NCBI GenBank assembly: GCA_035263105.1
Contig: DATFRO010000048.1
Coordinates: 10,731 to 74,730, forward strand
Direction of reading: 5' to 3'
DNA: 64,000 nt
DNA from: DATBVX01 sp035263105
GTDB taxonomy: Bacteria; Pseudomonadota; Gammaproteobacteria; Steroidobacterales; Steroidobacteraceae
The notes below the pieces were generated by a model, which was not told where the DNA came from, ran no database searches, and saw only the letters and a list, made by a program, of their open reading frames with translations. Of this stretch, positions 51,689-60,710 are shown in pieces; positions within the stretch are counted from its first letter, which is position 1; the number at the start of each line of letters is the position of its first letter. A program made the position numbers and the translations under genes.

Positions 51689-53488
51689 CTACAGTTCCTT
51701 GCGGTTCATGCGCTCGAGGATGTGATCGGCGGCGCGCCACGCCAGCGCCATGATCGTCAGTGTCGGGTTCTTGTCCGCGTTCGATGCGAAGACGGCGCCG
51801 TCAGTGATGAAGAGATTCTTCACGTCCCAGGTCTGGCCAAAGCGGTTGGTCACCGAGCGCCTGGCATCATCGCCCATGATGGTGCCGCCCACCTCGTGGA
51901 TGATCGAACCGCCCGGCGCGATCGCCTTGACACCATCGGTGACGACTTCGCCCTTCACGCGCCCGCCCATCGCCTCGATGATCTGCGCGAACGTGTGCTG
52001 CATGTGCGCGGCCTGGCGCGTTTCGTGCTCGGACCATTTCCAGTGAAAGCGCAGCACCGGGATGCCCCACCGGTCCTTGACCTTCGAATCGATCTCGCAA
52101 TAGGAATCTTCGTTGGGAATCATCTCGCCGCGTCCGTCGAACCAGACGAACGAGCCATAGTAACGCCGCACATCTTCCTTGAACTTGCGGCCGTAGCTGC
52201 CGCCGGTGAGCCACTCGAGGCCGGCACCGGTATCGAGGCTCGGCATCAGCCGCCCGCCGCCGAACTCGATGTGATAGCCGCGCGCAAATCCGAGCTTGCC
52301 CGCGAGTTGCTCCTTGTAGAGCCACCACGGCGCGTACATGTGTCCACCGCTCGCACCATCCTCGTTGTGCGGCGGCAGGTTCTCGAGCAGTGGAACCTGT
52401 CCTTCGACGCTGCTGCCGACGGTGTCCATGAGATAGCGGCCGACCTTGCCGCTCGAATTCGCGAGACCTTGCGGGAAGCTCGCGCTCTTCGAATTGAGCA
52501 GGATGCGCACGGTTTCACACGAGCTCGCGGCGAGAACGACGGCGCGCGCCGTGGCGTGACCCGGCTTGCCCGTGCGCTTGTCGACATAGCTGACGCCGCT
52601 CGCGCGGCCGGCCGGGTCGAGCGTGACCTCACGCACCATCGCGTTCACGAGGATGTCGAGCTTGCCGGTCGCGAGTGCGGGCGGCAGATGGACGGTGGTC
52701 GACTGGTAAGTCGCGCGAATCGAGCAGCCGCGACCGCACGGCGTCGCCCAGAAGCACGCGGCGCGATTGCGCATCTGCTCGGCGATGATCTGCTGCGCGT
52801 TGGCGTTGCCGGGATGAAGCTTCGCCGGGATGTTCTGGTGATCGAGCGCCTGCGTCAGCACCGCGCGATGTCCCGCGACGACCGGGATGCCGAGCTTGCG
52901 GCCGCGCGCGGCGATCAACAGATCGCTGACGCGTGGCTTCGGCGGCGGCAGCAGGCAGCCTGCGGATGAGTTCGGCGTATTTTCCAACCCGTCATTCGCT
53001 CCGTAGACGCCGATGAGCATTTCAACCTTGTCGTAGTAGGGCGCGAGCTCCTCATACGTCAGCGGCCAGTCGAATCCCAGGCCGTCGCGGCTGCGTGGCT
53101 TGAAGTCGTAGGGGCCGTTGCGGAACGAGTAACGTCCCCAGTGATTGGTGCGACCGCCGAGCATGCGCGCACGCCACCAGTCGAAGCGTCCCGAGTCATC
53201 CTGCGCGGTATTGACGTAGGGCTCGCCGGGGACCTGCCAGCCGCCGTCGATCGTCGCATCGTGAAAGCCGAACGGCTTGTCCGGCGTCGATGAACCCCGC
53301 AGCGGCGCCTCGCCGCGCGTCTGGAACATCGGCGTCTCCTGCTCGGGGACGTAGTTGCGTCCCGCCTCGAGCATCAACACGCGGGCGCCGGACATCGTGA
53401 GCGTGTAGGCGCTCTGGCCACCGGCCGCGCCCGAGCCTACGACGATGACGTCGTAGCCCTCGCTTGCCGGCGTGGTGACAAAAGGCAT
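51689..53488 (-). CDS. GMC-family FAD oxidoreductase
   Basis: 599 residues. The N-terminal FAD motif is VVGSGAAGGQSA (about 17-28) and the C-terminal HEVGGTIMGDD and NPTLTIMALAWRAAD blocks complete the GMC fold. It should oxidise a sugar at C3, or a related polyol, using FAD. No signal peptide: it relies on the Tat-tagged subunit that follows at once. No cytochrome c subunit gene lies in this operon, so the electron acceptor must be elsewhere. Confidence 0.9.
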   Translation of the reverse strand: MPFVTTPASEGYDVIVVGSGAAGGQSAYTLTMSGARVLMLEAGRNYVPEQETPMFQTRGEAPLRGSSTPDKPFGFHDATIDGGWQVPGEPYVNTAQDDSGRFDWWRARMLGGRTNHWGRYSFRNGPYDFKPRSRDGLGFDWPLTYEELAPYYDKVEMLIGVYGANDGLENTPNSSAGCLLPPPKPRVSDLLIAARGRKLGIPVVAGHRAVLTQALDHQNIPAKLHPGNANAQQIIAEQMRNRAACFWATPCGRGCSIRATYQSTTVHLPPALATGKLDILVNAMVREVTLDPAGRASGVSYVDKRTGKPGHATARAVVLAASSCETVRILLNSKSASFPQGLANSSGKVGRYLMDTVGSSVEGQVPLLENLPPHNEDGASGGHMYAPWWLYKEQLAGKLGFARGYHIEFGGGRLMPSLDTGAGLEWLTGGSYGRKFKEDVRRYYGSFVWFDGRGEMIPNEDSYCEIDSKVKDRWGIPVLRFHWKWSEHETRQAAHMQHTFAQIIEAMGGRVKGEVVTDGVKAIAPGGSIIHEVGGTIMGDDARRSVTNRFGQTWDVKNLFITDGAVFASNADKNPTLTIMALAWRAADHILERMNRKEL

Positions 53489-53494
53489 GCTCGC

Positions 53495-54724
53495 TTACCG
53501 CTTGTATTCGACGACGACGTTCTTGAAGGAGAGCGCGAAGCCCAAGAATATCAGCGCGGCAATGCCGGCCGGAAACAGCCAGATCTTCGGCCAGTCGTGC
53601 ACGCCCGCTCTTATATAAGAGTCGGTGATCGCGCCGGCGATCTGGAATCCCGCCAGCATGCCGACGCCGTAGGTGGCGAGCGTGATCAGGCCCTGCGCGG
53701 AGCTGCGGCAGCGCTCGCCCGCCCGCGAATCGGTGTAGATCTGGCCGGCGACGAAGAAGAAGTCGTAGCAGGCGCCGTGCAGGGCGATGCCGATGAGCAG
53801 GAACCACGCGAGCTCGCCGGCATTGCCGAATGCGAACAGCGCGTAGCGCACAGCCCACGCCAGCATGCCCATCAACAGCGTCCATTTCATGCCCACGCGC
53901 TGCAGAAAGAACGGCACTGCCAGCATGAAGAGTACTTCTGAGGCCTGCCCCAGGGTCTGCTTGCCGGCGGCGTTCGCCACGCCGATCTCGGTGAGGAACT
54001 GGTTGGCGTGCTGGTAGTAGAACGCGAGCGGGATGCAGATCAGGATCGAGGCGACGAAGAACACCAGGAAGTTCCGCTCGCGCAGCAGGCCGAGGGCTTC
54101 CGAGCCGAAGGCTTGCTTGAGCGTCGCTCCGCCAGCGACGTTCTTCCCGGAGGGTGGCGTGCGCGGCAGCGTGAAGCTGAACAGGCCCAGCAGTAGCGAC
54201 ACCACGGCACACATCAGGAACGTGTTGCGCAGCAGGCCGCCGGCCAGCGCATCGCGAGCATCCCACCCGAACGCGTAGCTGATCATCAGGCCGGCGACGA
54301 TCCAGCCGATCGTGCCCCACAGGCGGATCTTCGCGAAATGGCTGCGCGGATCCTCGAGTGCGCGCATGGCGATCGAGTTCACCAGCGCGAGCGTCGGCAT
54401 GTACAGGATCATGTAGGCCAGCAGGTACGGATAGAAATGATCGAACTGCCCGGCGCGATAGAGCTGGAACAGCAGCAGCGCGCCGATCATGTGAAGCGCG
54501 CCGAGGAGTTTCTCCGCGTTCACGAAGCGGTCGGCGATCAGGCCGATGAAGAACGGCGCGACGATCGCTCCCCAGGATTGCGTCGAGTACGCGCTCGCAC
54601 TCTGCGCTCCCGTGGCGCCGAGGTTCGCGGCGAGATAGCTCCCCATCGTGACGAACCAGCCGCCCCAGATGAAGAACTCCAGGAACATCATCACGCTCAG
54701 GCGAGCTCTCACGAAGCGGTGCAT
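53495..54724 (-). CDS. MFS transporter, NupG-like (nucleoside:H+ symporter family)
   Basis: 409 residues from ATG 54724 (LSVMMFLEFFIWGGWFVTMGSYLA). It has 12 predicted helices. The start and the long spacing resemble NupG nucleoside permeases. Proteins of this group are commonly paired with Gfo/Idh and keto-glycoside enzymes, so a sugar or glycoside role is more likely here. It is the first gene of the operon and is six bases from the GMC gene. The frame is open up to 54757 (TTG). Confidence 0.82.
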   Translation of the reverse strand: MHRFVRARLSVMMFLEFFIWGGWFVTMGSYLAANLGATGAQSASAYSTQSWGAIVAPFFIGLIADRFVNAEKLLGALHMIGALLLFQLYRAGQFDHFYPYLLAYMILYMPTLALVNSIAMRALEDPRSHFAKIRLWGTIGWIVAGLMISYAFGWDARDALAGGLLRNTFLMCAVVSLLLGLFSFTLPRTPPSGKNVAGGATLKQAFGSEALGLLRERNFLVFFVASILICIPLAFYYQHANQFLTEIGVANAAGKQTLGQASEVLFMLAVPFFLQRVGMKWTLLMGMLAWAVRYALFAFGNAGELAWFLLIGIALHGACYDFFFVAGQIYTDSRAGERCRSSAQGLITLATYGVGMLAGFQIAGAITDSYIRAGVHDWPKIWLFPAGIAALIFLGFALSFKNVVVEYKR

Positions 54725-54798
54725 GCAGTGCGTTAGCGCATCTTGGTGTTGTGGCAAAGCTTACACCGCAACGTTGTTCCTTAACGAACCTTAACCAA

Positions 54799-54812
54799 AC
54801 GAACTTGTTCGT
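54799..54812. promoter_or_regulatory. Palindrome ACGAAC-TT-GTTCGT
   Basis: A near-perfect 14-base palindrome in the AT-rich region between the divergent MFS operon and subtilase gene. Two TTAAC-type repeats lie just upstream (54781-54798). Candidate operator; the regulator is not in the window. Confidence 0.4.
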
Positions 54813-54987
54813 ACATCAATCTCGCGCATTCGGTGCGGGGTATGCTTTGTGCTCCTGTACTTGTGACACAACACAACGAACGGCGCGCCCGCTTCGCTCG
54901 GGGACGGCTCGACTCACAGAACAGTCATTGCGAACAGGCGCGAGTGCAATCCACGGACGTGGTCGACAACAAGACTGGGGAACATTC

Positions 54988-57900
54988 ATGACTATCAATG
55001 TGCGCCGACAATTCGGCTGGGCGCTGCTGGCTGCCGCACTGACAACTGTGGCTGCAGCGGGTCCTGCATCTCAGGGTAAGAATCTGCGACGGGTCGCGAG
55101 CAGCGGCCGCATTCACTCGACGATCGTGCCTGCCGTGCGGGATCGCACGCCCGTCACAGTCGTCGCAATCCTGTCGGGCGACTCGGTCGCCAATGTGCAG
55201 GCGGCGGCCGGTCGCAAGCTGACGCGCGCCGAGAAGAGTGCCATCAAGATGCAACGTGCCGCGGAGCAGGCGGGCAAGCGTGGTTCCATCGAGGCCGCGG
55301 GTGGACACGTGATCCGCACCTTCCAGAGCGCCTTGAACGGCATCAAGGTTTCGATTCCGCGCAACCAGGTGAGCGCGTTGCGGCAGGTCCCCGGAGTCAC
55401 CGACGTACTGCCGGTCGGCGTTTACAGAATCAAGAACGTCGTCAGCGTCCCCCACATCAAGGCGCCGATCGCATGGTCCGGCGCCGCGGGTGTGCATGGT
55501 GAAGGCATCAAGGTCGCCATCATCGACACGGGCATTGACTACACGCATGCAAACTTTGGCGGGCCCGGCACAGTCGACGCCTTCAACCAGGCGTTTGCAG
55601 CGGACACAAGCCCGGCCGATCCGGCGGTGTTCGGCCCGAATGCCCCGAAGGTCAAGGGCGGAATCGACCTGGTCGGTGATGATTACGACGCCGACAATCC
55701 TGCGTCGCAGCCGCAACCGGATCCCAATCCGCTGGATTGCAATGGACACGGCAGTCACGTCGCCGGCACTGCCGCTGGATTTGGCGTGCGTGACGACGGC
55801 ACGACGTACAACGGCACGTACGATCAACTTACGCACCTTAACAACACCTTCTCGATCGGCCCGGGCGTTGCGCCACGCGCTGATCTCTATGCGGTGCGAG
55901 TATTCGGCTGCGAGGGTTCCACCAACGTGGTGACCGAAGCCCTCGAGTGGGCGGTCGACAACGACATGGACGTGGTGAACATGTCGCTCGGCGCCGATTT
56001 CGAACCGGGTACGACTGCGGACGCCAAGGCGGCTGACGATGCGGTCAAAGCCGGCGTTGTCGTCGTTTCCGCCGCGGGCAATGCGGGTGACATCAACTAC
56101 ATCCTGGGATCGCCCGGAGACAGTTTGAAAGGCATCGCCGTTGCATCGGGAGCGAGGGAAGCCACGGATCCAAGCGCCAACTTCGCACTGCCGGCAGTTC
56201 CGGCTGCCGCTGCGAAGACCATCAATGCGCTGAACGCCAACGGCGTGAACTTCGGCTCGTCGCTCAACCTGACCGCGATCGTGCTGCGAAATCCCAACGG
56301 CACGGTGAGCCTGGGGTGCGACCCGAACGAGTACACCGCGGCCGGCGTCACCGGCAAGCTGGTCGTCGTGCAGCGTGGAACTTGTGCACGCGTCGCCCGG
56401 GCGATCTTCGGCCAGCAGGCAGGCGCGGCTGCCGTGGTCATGATCAACAACGCGGCGGGCCTGCCGCCCTTCGAAGGTGACATCACTTCGAACCCGGACA
56501 CGGGTGAGCAGTTCACGGTCACCATTCCGTTCTTCGGAGTGCGCGGTCTGGCGACCACTCCGAGCTCGGATGGCTTCGCGCTGGTACAGCGCGACGGTCA
56601 GCAGATACCGATCACAGTGGGTGCCCCGATCCTCACGGGCCAGTCCGCGTTCAGCTCGACCGGTCCGCGCACGCCGGATTCGCGCCTCAAGCCGGATATC
56701 ACTGCGCCAGGCGAAAACATCGTCTCGACCGGCATCGGCACCGGAAACGGGAGCCTCATTCTCTCCGGCACTTCCATGGCGACTCCGCATGTGGCGGGCA
56801 CGGCGGCTCTTGGGGTGCAGGCCCATCCCAAGTGGAAGCCGAACGCGATCAAGTCGGCGATCATCAACAGCGGCGACCCGAACGGGCTCTCCAACTACCT
56901 CCCGCGACGCTCGGGCAGCGGTGAGGTGAACGCAGCGTCAGTTGCGGGCACGCAGGCCATCGCGTTCGCCGACGCCGACGAGACCACTCTCAACTTCCAG
57001 CTGGCGGAGTTCTCGAGCGACTTCACACAGTCGGGAACGATCACGGTGAAGAACGATGGATCGACCCCGGTCTCCTTCAACGTGAGCGTGGAGCGCAAGT
57101 CGGGGTCGCCGCACAACGTCACGCTGAGCACGTCCTCGATCACGGTCCCGGCGCGCAGCCAGGGCAAGGTCGATGTGACGTTGAGCGTGCCGGCGGCGAC
57201 CGCGGGGAACTCGTTGGCGAATCCGCCCGCGGACCTCGACGCGTTCCATGATGTCGCGGGGCTCGTGACCTTTACGCCTGCGACGTCATCGTCCAACCGT
57301 GGCTACACGCTGCGAGTTCCGTACTACCTGGTGCCGCGCGTGACGACCAACGTCGATGCGAAGCTCGCGCTCAAGAAGAACGCGACGCAGGGCGTGGTGT
57401 CGCTCACCAACCAGGGGAGCCCGATGGCAGGCACTGCGGACTTCTACGCGTGGGGCCTGCAGAGCCAGAACGACGCCCTGGGACGCTTCGATCTGCATGC
57501 TGCCGGCGTGCAGTCGTTCGACCTCGGTACGGACAAGGTGGTCGTGTTCGCCATCAACACGTTCAAGGGCTGGTCGACGGCCGAGACCCAGGAGTTCGAT
57601 GTCTCCATCGACTCGAACGGCGACGGACAGCCCGATTACATCGTGTTCAGCGCAGATTTCGGTCTGTTATCCGTCGGGGCCGCCAACGGTCAGATGGTTG
57701 CGGCCGTTTTCAACGTCACTACCGGCGAGCTGTTCGTCGACTTCTTTGCCATAGCAGCGTCCAACTCCAGCACTATCCTGTTGCCAGTGGTCGCGGCTGA
57801 CGTCGGCGTCACCGCGACGAATCCGCGCTTCAGCTACACGGTCGATTCGTTCGACCTGCTGAGCGACGACAGCGATTCGTTTGGAACCTCGGCCGCGTTC

Positions 57901-58086
57901 AATGCGTTCCAGAGCGCGGTCAGCACCGCAGACTTCGAGACGGTTGCTCCCAACGCCGCCATCGGCGTGACGGTCAGCATCGATCCGACGGAGTTTGCGG
58001 TCACGCCGCCACTCGGCTTGATGATCGTTTCGCAGGACAACAAGAACGGAGCGAAGGAAGCCAACCTGCTGAACATCAAGCGTTGA
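54988..58086 (+). CDS. Subtilisin-like serine protease (S8) with I9 propeptide and PA domain
   Basis: 1032 residues from ATG 54988, with GGGGA 6 bases upstream; the open frame upstream is not coding-like. A Sec signal (1-30) is followed by an I9-type inhibitor propeptide (about 50-150, ending IPRNQVSALRQVPGV). The catalytic triad is D180 (AIIDTGIDY), H254 (NGHGSHVAG) and S596 (SGTSMATPH), with N365 in SAAGN. A PA insertion lies at about 425-535. The C-terminal 400 residues are beta-rich (Fn3-like). It is secreted or periplasmic. It converges on a TBDR with a shared terminator. Confidence 0.93.
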   Translation: MTINVRRQFGWALLAAALTTVAAAGPASQGKNLRRVASSGRIHSTIVPAVRDRTPVTVVAILSGDSVANVQAAAGRKLTRAEKSAIKMQRAAEQAGKRGSIEAAGGHVIRTFQSALNGIKVSIPRNQVSALRQVPGVTDVLPVGVYRIKNVVSVPHIKAPIAWSGAAGVHGEGIKVAIIDTGIDYTHANFGGPGTVDAFNQAFAADTSPADPAVFGPNAPKVKGGIDLVGDDYDADNPASQPQPDPNPLDCNGHGSHVAGTAAGFGVRDDGTTYNGTYDQLTHLNNTFSIGPGVAPRADLYAVRVFGCEGSTNVVTEALEWAVDNDMDVVNMSLGADFEPGTTADAKAADDAVKAGVVVVSAAGNAGDINYILGSPGDSLKGIAVASGAREATDPSANFALPAVPAAAAKTINALNANGVNFGSSLNLTAIVLRNPNGTVSLGCDPNEYTAAGVTGKLVVVQRGTCARVARAIFGQQAGAAAVVMINNAAGLPPFEGDITSNPDTGEQFTVTIPFFGVRGLATTPSSDGFALVQRDGQQIPITVGAPILTGQSAFSSTGPRTPDSRLKPDITAPGENIVSTGIGTGNGSLILSGTSMATPHVAGTAALGVQAHPKWKPNAIKSAIINSGDPNGLSNYLPRRSGSGEVNAASVAGTQAIAFADADETTLNFQLAEFSSDFTQSGTITVKNDGSTPVSFNVSVERKSGSPHNVTLSTSSITVPARSQGKVDVTLSVPAATAGNSLANPPADLDAFHDVAGLVTFTPATSSSNRGYTLRVPYYLVPRVTTNVDAKLALKKNATQGVVSLTNQGSPMAGTADFYAWGLQSQNDALGRFDLHAAGVQSFDLGTDKVVVFAINTFKGWSTAETQEFDVSIDSNGDGQPDYIVFSADFGLLSVGAANGQMVAAVFNVTTGELFVDFFAIAASNSSTILLPVVAADVGVTATNPRFSYTVDSFDLLSDDSDSFGTSAAFNAFQSAVSTADFETVAPNAAIGVTVSIDPTEFAVTPPLGLMIVSQDNKNGAKEANLLNIKR

Positions 58087-58106
58087 GTTGAGCTCGAGAA
58101 AAACAA

Positions 58107-58136
58107 AACCCCGGCCCGCCTGCGCGGGCCGGGGTT
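58107..58136. terminator. Bidirectional Rho-independent terminator
   Basis: A perfect 13-base stem (AACCCCGGCCCGC with its complement) and four-base loop CTGC. The A-run on the left serves as U-run for the minus-strand TBDR transcript and the TT on the right is weaker, for the subtilase transcript. Confidence 0.85.
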
Positions 58137-58152
58137 GCTCCACGGGTCGAGC

Positions 58153-60582
58153 TTAGAAGTTCCAGCGTGCCTGCAAAGCGATGCTGCGCGGCGGAGCGAC
58201 GAATGAGCCGTAGCTCGGAGCGCCGAAGGTGCGCGCGGCGAGCGGGATGTCAGCGGCGTAGCCGGTGACGGTCTCATCCGTGAGATTGCGGCCGAGGAGT
58301 GCGATCTCCCACGTGTTCTTCTGCGACATCAGCGCGATGCGGGCGTTGTACTTGAAGTACGAGTCCTGCTCCGTCGCCGGATCGAGCGTCGCCTGCGGGA
58401 AGTACGAGCCGCTGTAGACCGTCTCGAGCGTCGTCGCGAGACGCAGCGCGGAGCCGAGATTGATCGACCAGTCGAGCGCGACGCTGCCCGCGAGGTCCGG
58501 CACGAACATGTTGGTCTTGCCCGCGTAGTCGCAGTTGCGGCCATCCGGCGCGTTCGGCGCCTGGCCGACGTAGCACTGGCCGAAGAACTCCTTGTATTCG
58601 AAGTCGGTCCAGGCGAGCGAGCCGCGCAGCAGGAGGCTGTTGACGATCTGCCAGCGTCCGTCGAGCTCCACACCCTGCACCGTCGCGGCGCCGGCGTTGC
58701 TCACGTTGAAGCCGAGCACGCCATCGAAGGTGCTGACCTGCAGATCCTTGAAGTCGTTGTAGTAGTAGGCGAGGTTGAGCTCCGCGCGGTCATGCGCGAA
58801 GCGCGACTTGAGGCCCGCCTCGTAGCTCTGCGAATTCTCGTCCTTGAATTCGAAGCTGCCGACGCTCGCCGCCGGAATACAGCCCGCTGGAGTGTTGGGC
58901 GCCGTGCAGACCGTGGCGGGCGGCGCGGTCGGGTTGTTCGAGCGCGCATCGAAGCCGCCCGACTTGTAACCCTGCACGTAAGAGAGATACCCCATGACAT
59001 CGTTGCTCAGGTCGTACTGCACGCTGAAGGACGGCATGGTCTTCCAGCCATCGCGCGAACCGCTCAGCGAGTGGGCGCGCACGTTGAACACCTGCGCGTA
59101 CACGGCCGGTGCGACCACCGCTGCAGCGCCGGCCAGGGGCGTGCCGTCGATGCCGGTGATCGTGAGCGTGCGGCTCGCGTCCTTTTCCTCGTACGCGGCG
59201 CGCACGCCGAAGTTCAGGTGCAGGTCATCGGTGGCGTTCCAGGTCAGGCGGGCGAACGCCGAGCTGCCGCTCTCGTCCTGCGTGAACACGCGCGGCGTGG
59301 CGGTGTTGGCGATCGCCGTGCCGCCGCCCGGCGCCATCGCATTGATCAACGGCACCAGGATGCTGGTCTGGTTGATGAGGATCGAATCGCGGTACTCGAG
59401 ATCAGTGTTCTCGTAGTAGGCACCAACGATGTAATCGAGCTTGTTGCCCTGCGAAGAAGCGAAGCGGATCTCCTGGCTGAACTGGTTGAAGTCCTCATCC
59501 AGGCCGACGTTGAAGACGTTGGCGCCGGTGAAGTCGCAGTCGCAAAGCTCGTTGAAGTTGTACGTCGAGTAGCCGGTGATCGCCGTCAGCGTGTGCTCGC
59601 CGATCGCCCAGTCGAGGGTGAGTGCGTACTCTTCGCTCCGGTTGTCGCTCTTCTCGGGACCGCCCGAGCGCTTGTAGTCGAGCGTGTTGTTGAGCACGGA
59701 AGGATCCGAGCCCAGGGCGCGCAGGATCTGCGCGTAGGTGAGGCCCGTGAACGGACCCGCGGCGGCGGGACGCTCGTTGTAGATCTCGATGCCACGACCT
59801 TCCTTGTTGAACTCACTCACCTCGGCCTTGAGCGTCGCGGTGAGGTTGTCCGTCACATCGAACGCGAGCTGGCCGCGCACACTCGTGTCGTCGCGGCGCG
59901 GCTCGTTCTTGCCGCTGGTGAGATTCTCGACGAAGCCATCGGCCTGCGTCGCCCGGCCGGAAAGACGGCCGCGCACGCGATCGCCGAGCGGACCGGAGAT
60001 CGCGCCTTCGAACTGGGTCTCCTCGAGATCGAAGTCGTAGAGGGCGGTGACGTAGCCGTCGAGGGTCGAAGTCGGCGCCGCGCTCGTCACGTTGATCGCG
60101 CCTGCGACGCTGTTCTTGCCGAAGAGCGTCGTCTGCGGGCCGCGCAGCAACTCGATGCGCTCGACGTCGAAGAGCGGGGCGCGCGACAGCTGGCCGCGGC
60201 CGCGATAGATGCCATCAACGTACGTGCCCGCGGACTGCTCGAAGCCCGGGTTGATGCCCGAGCCGATGCCGCGAATGAACACGCTGTTGCCGATGCCGCC
60301 TTCCTGCACGGTGAGGCTGGGAAGCTGCATGTCCTGCAGGCGCACGATGCCCTCCTGCTGCAGCTGGCTGCCGGGGATCGCGTTCACCGAGACCGGCACG
60401 CGCTGCAACGATTCCTGGCGCTTGGTCGCCGAGACCACGACCTCTTCGAGGCCGGACGCACCCACCGCGGCAGGCGCGACATCCGCCGACGCCGCCTCGG
60501 GCGCAGTCGTCTCCTGGGCGGACGCCTGCACGGCAAGCAGCGTCAACGCCGAAAGAATCGAGCCGGACTTCAAAAACTGCAC
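58153..60582 (-). CDS. TonB-dependent outer-membrane receptor
   Basis: 809 residues from GTG 60582, with GAGGGG upstream at a good distance. The signal ends ASAQ (about residue 23). The TonB box is GLEEVVVSATKRQ. The plug domain has ELLRGPQTTLFGKNSVAG and the barrel ends ARWNF with the terminal aromatic. The region upstream of 60582 is another gene's frame. Neighbours (an AraC regulator, a TauD dioxygenase and a BKACE enzyme) suggest uptake of an organic acid or other catabolic substrate. A shared terminator lies at the 3' end. Confidence 0.9.
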   Translation of the reverse strand: MQFLKSGSILSALTLLAVQASAQETTAPEAASADVAPAAVGASGLEEVVVSATKRQESLQRVPVSVNAIPGSQLQQEGIVRLQDMQLPSLTVQEGGIGNSVFIRGIGSGINPGFEQSAGTYVDGIYRGRGQLSRAPLFDVERIELLRGPQTTLFGKNSVAGAINVTSAAPTSTLDGYVTALYDFDLEETQFEGAISGPLGDRVRGRLSGRATQADGFVENLTSGKNEPRRDDTSVRGQLAFDVTDNLTATLKAEVSEFNKEGRGIEIYNERPAAAGPFTGLTYAQILRALGSDPSVLNNTLDYKRSGGPEKSDNRSEEYALTLDWAIGEHTLTAITGYSTYNFNELCDCDFTGANVFNVGLDEDFNQFSQEIRFASSQGNKLDYIVGAYYENTDLEYRDSILINQTSILVPLINAMAPGGGTAIANTATPRVFTQDESGSSAFARLTWNATDDLHLNFGVRAAYEEKDASRTLTITGIDGTPLAGAAAVVAPAVYAQVFNVRAHSLSGSRDGWKTMPSFSVQYDLSNDVMGYLSYVQGYKSGGFDARSNNPTAPPATVCTAPNTPAGCIPAASVGSFEFKDENSQSYEAGLKSRFAHDRAELNLAYYYNDFKDLQVSTFDGVLGFNVSNAGAATVQGVELDGRWQIVNSLLLRGSLAWTDFEYKEFFGQCYVGQAPNAPDGRNCDYAGKTNMFVPDLAGSVALDWSINLGSALRLATTLETVYSGSYFPQATLDPATEQDSYFKYNARIALMSQKNTWEIALLGRNLTDETVTGYAADIPLAARTFGAPSYGSFVAPPRSIALQARWNF

Positions 60583-60641
60583 ATCTGCCCCCTCGTGCGA
60601 CGCGCGCACACTTTTGATGGCGGCGCATCGTAGTGCCCGCC

Positions 60642-60659
60642 TGCACGCGTCGGCGTGCA
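60642..60659. promoter_or_regulatory. Inverted repeat TGCACGC-GTCG-GCGTGCA
   Basis: A perfect seven-base stem with a four-base loop lies between the AraC gene and the TBDR (both minus strand). It could end the AraC transcript or be an operator for the receptor. Confidence 0.35.
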
Positions 60660-60710
60660 ATCCGGGACATCTATTTATCCGTAGGGGACGACTGGCTCTT
60701 TCGCCGGGTC

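Noticed and set aside
51581..52969. Open frame of 462 codons on the plus strand opposite the GMC gene
   Set aside because: Antisense shadow of a GMC gene with FAD and C-terminal motifs; no domain seen.
58792..60633. Long open frame (613 codons) on the plus strand opposite a TBDR
   Set aside because: It mirrors the receptor gene on the other strand and its residues are the Ala/Arg/Val-rich shadow expected in GC-rich DNA; the receptor has clear domains and a terminator.
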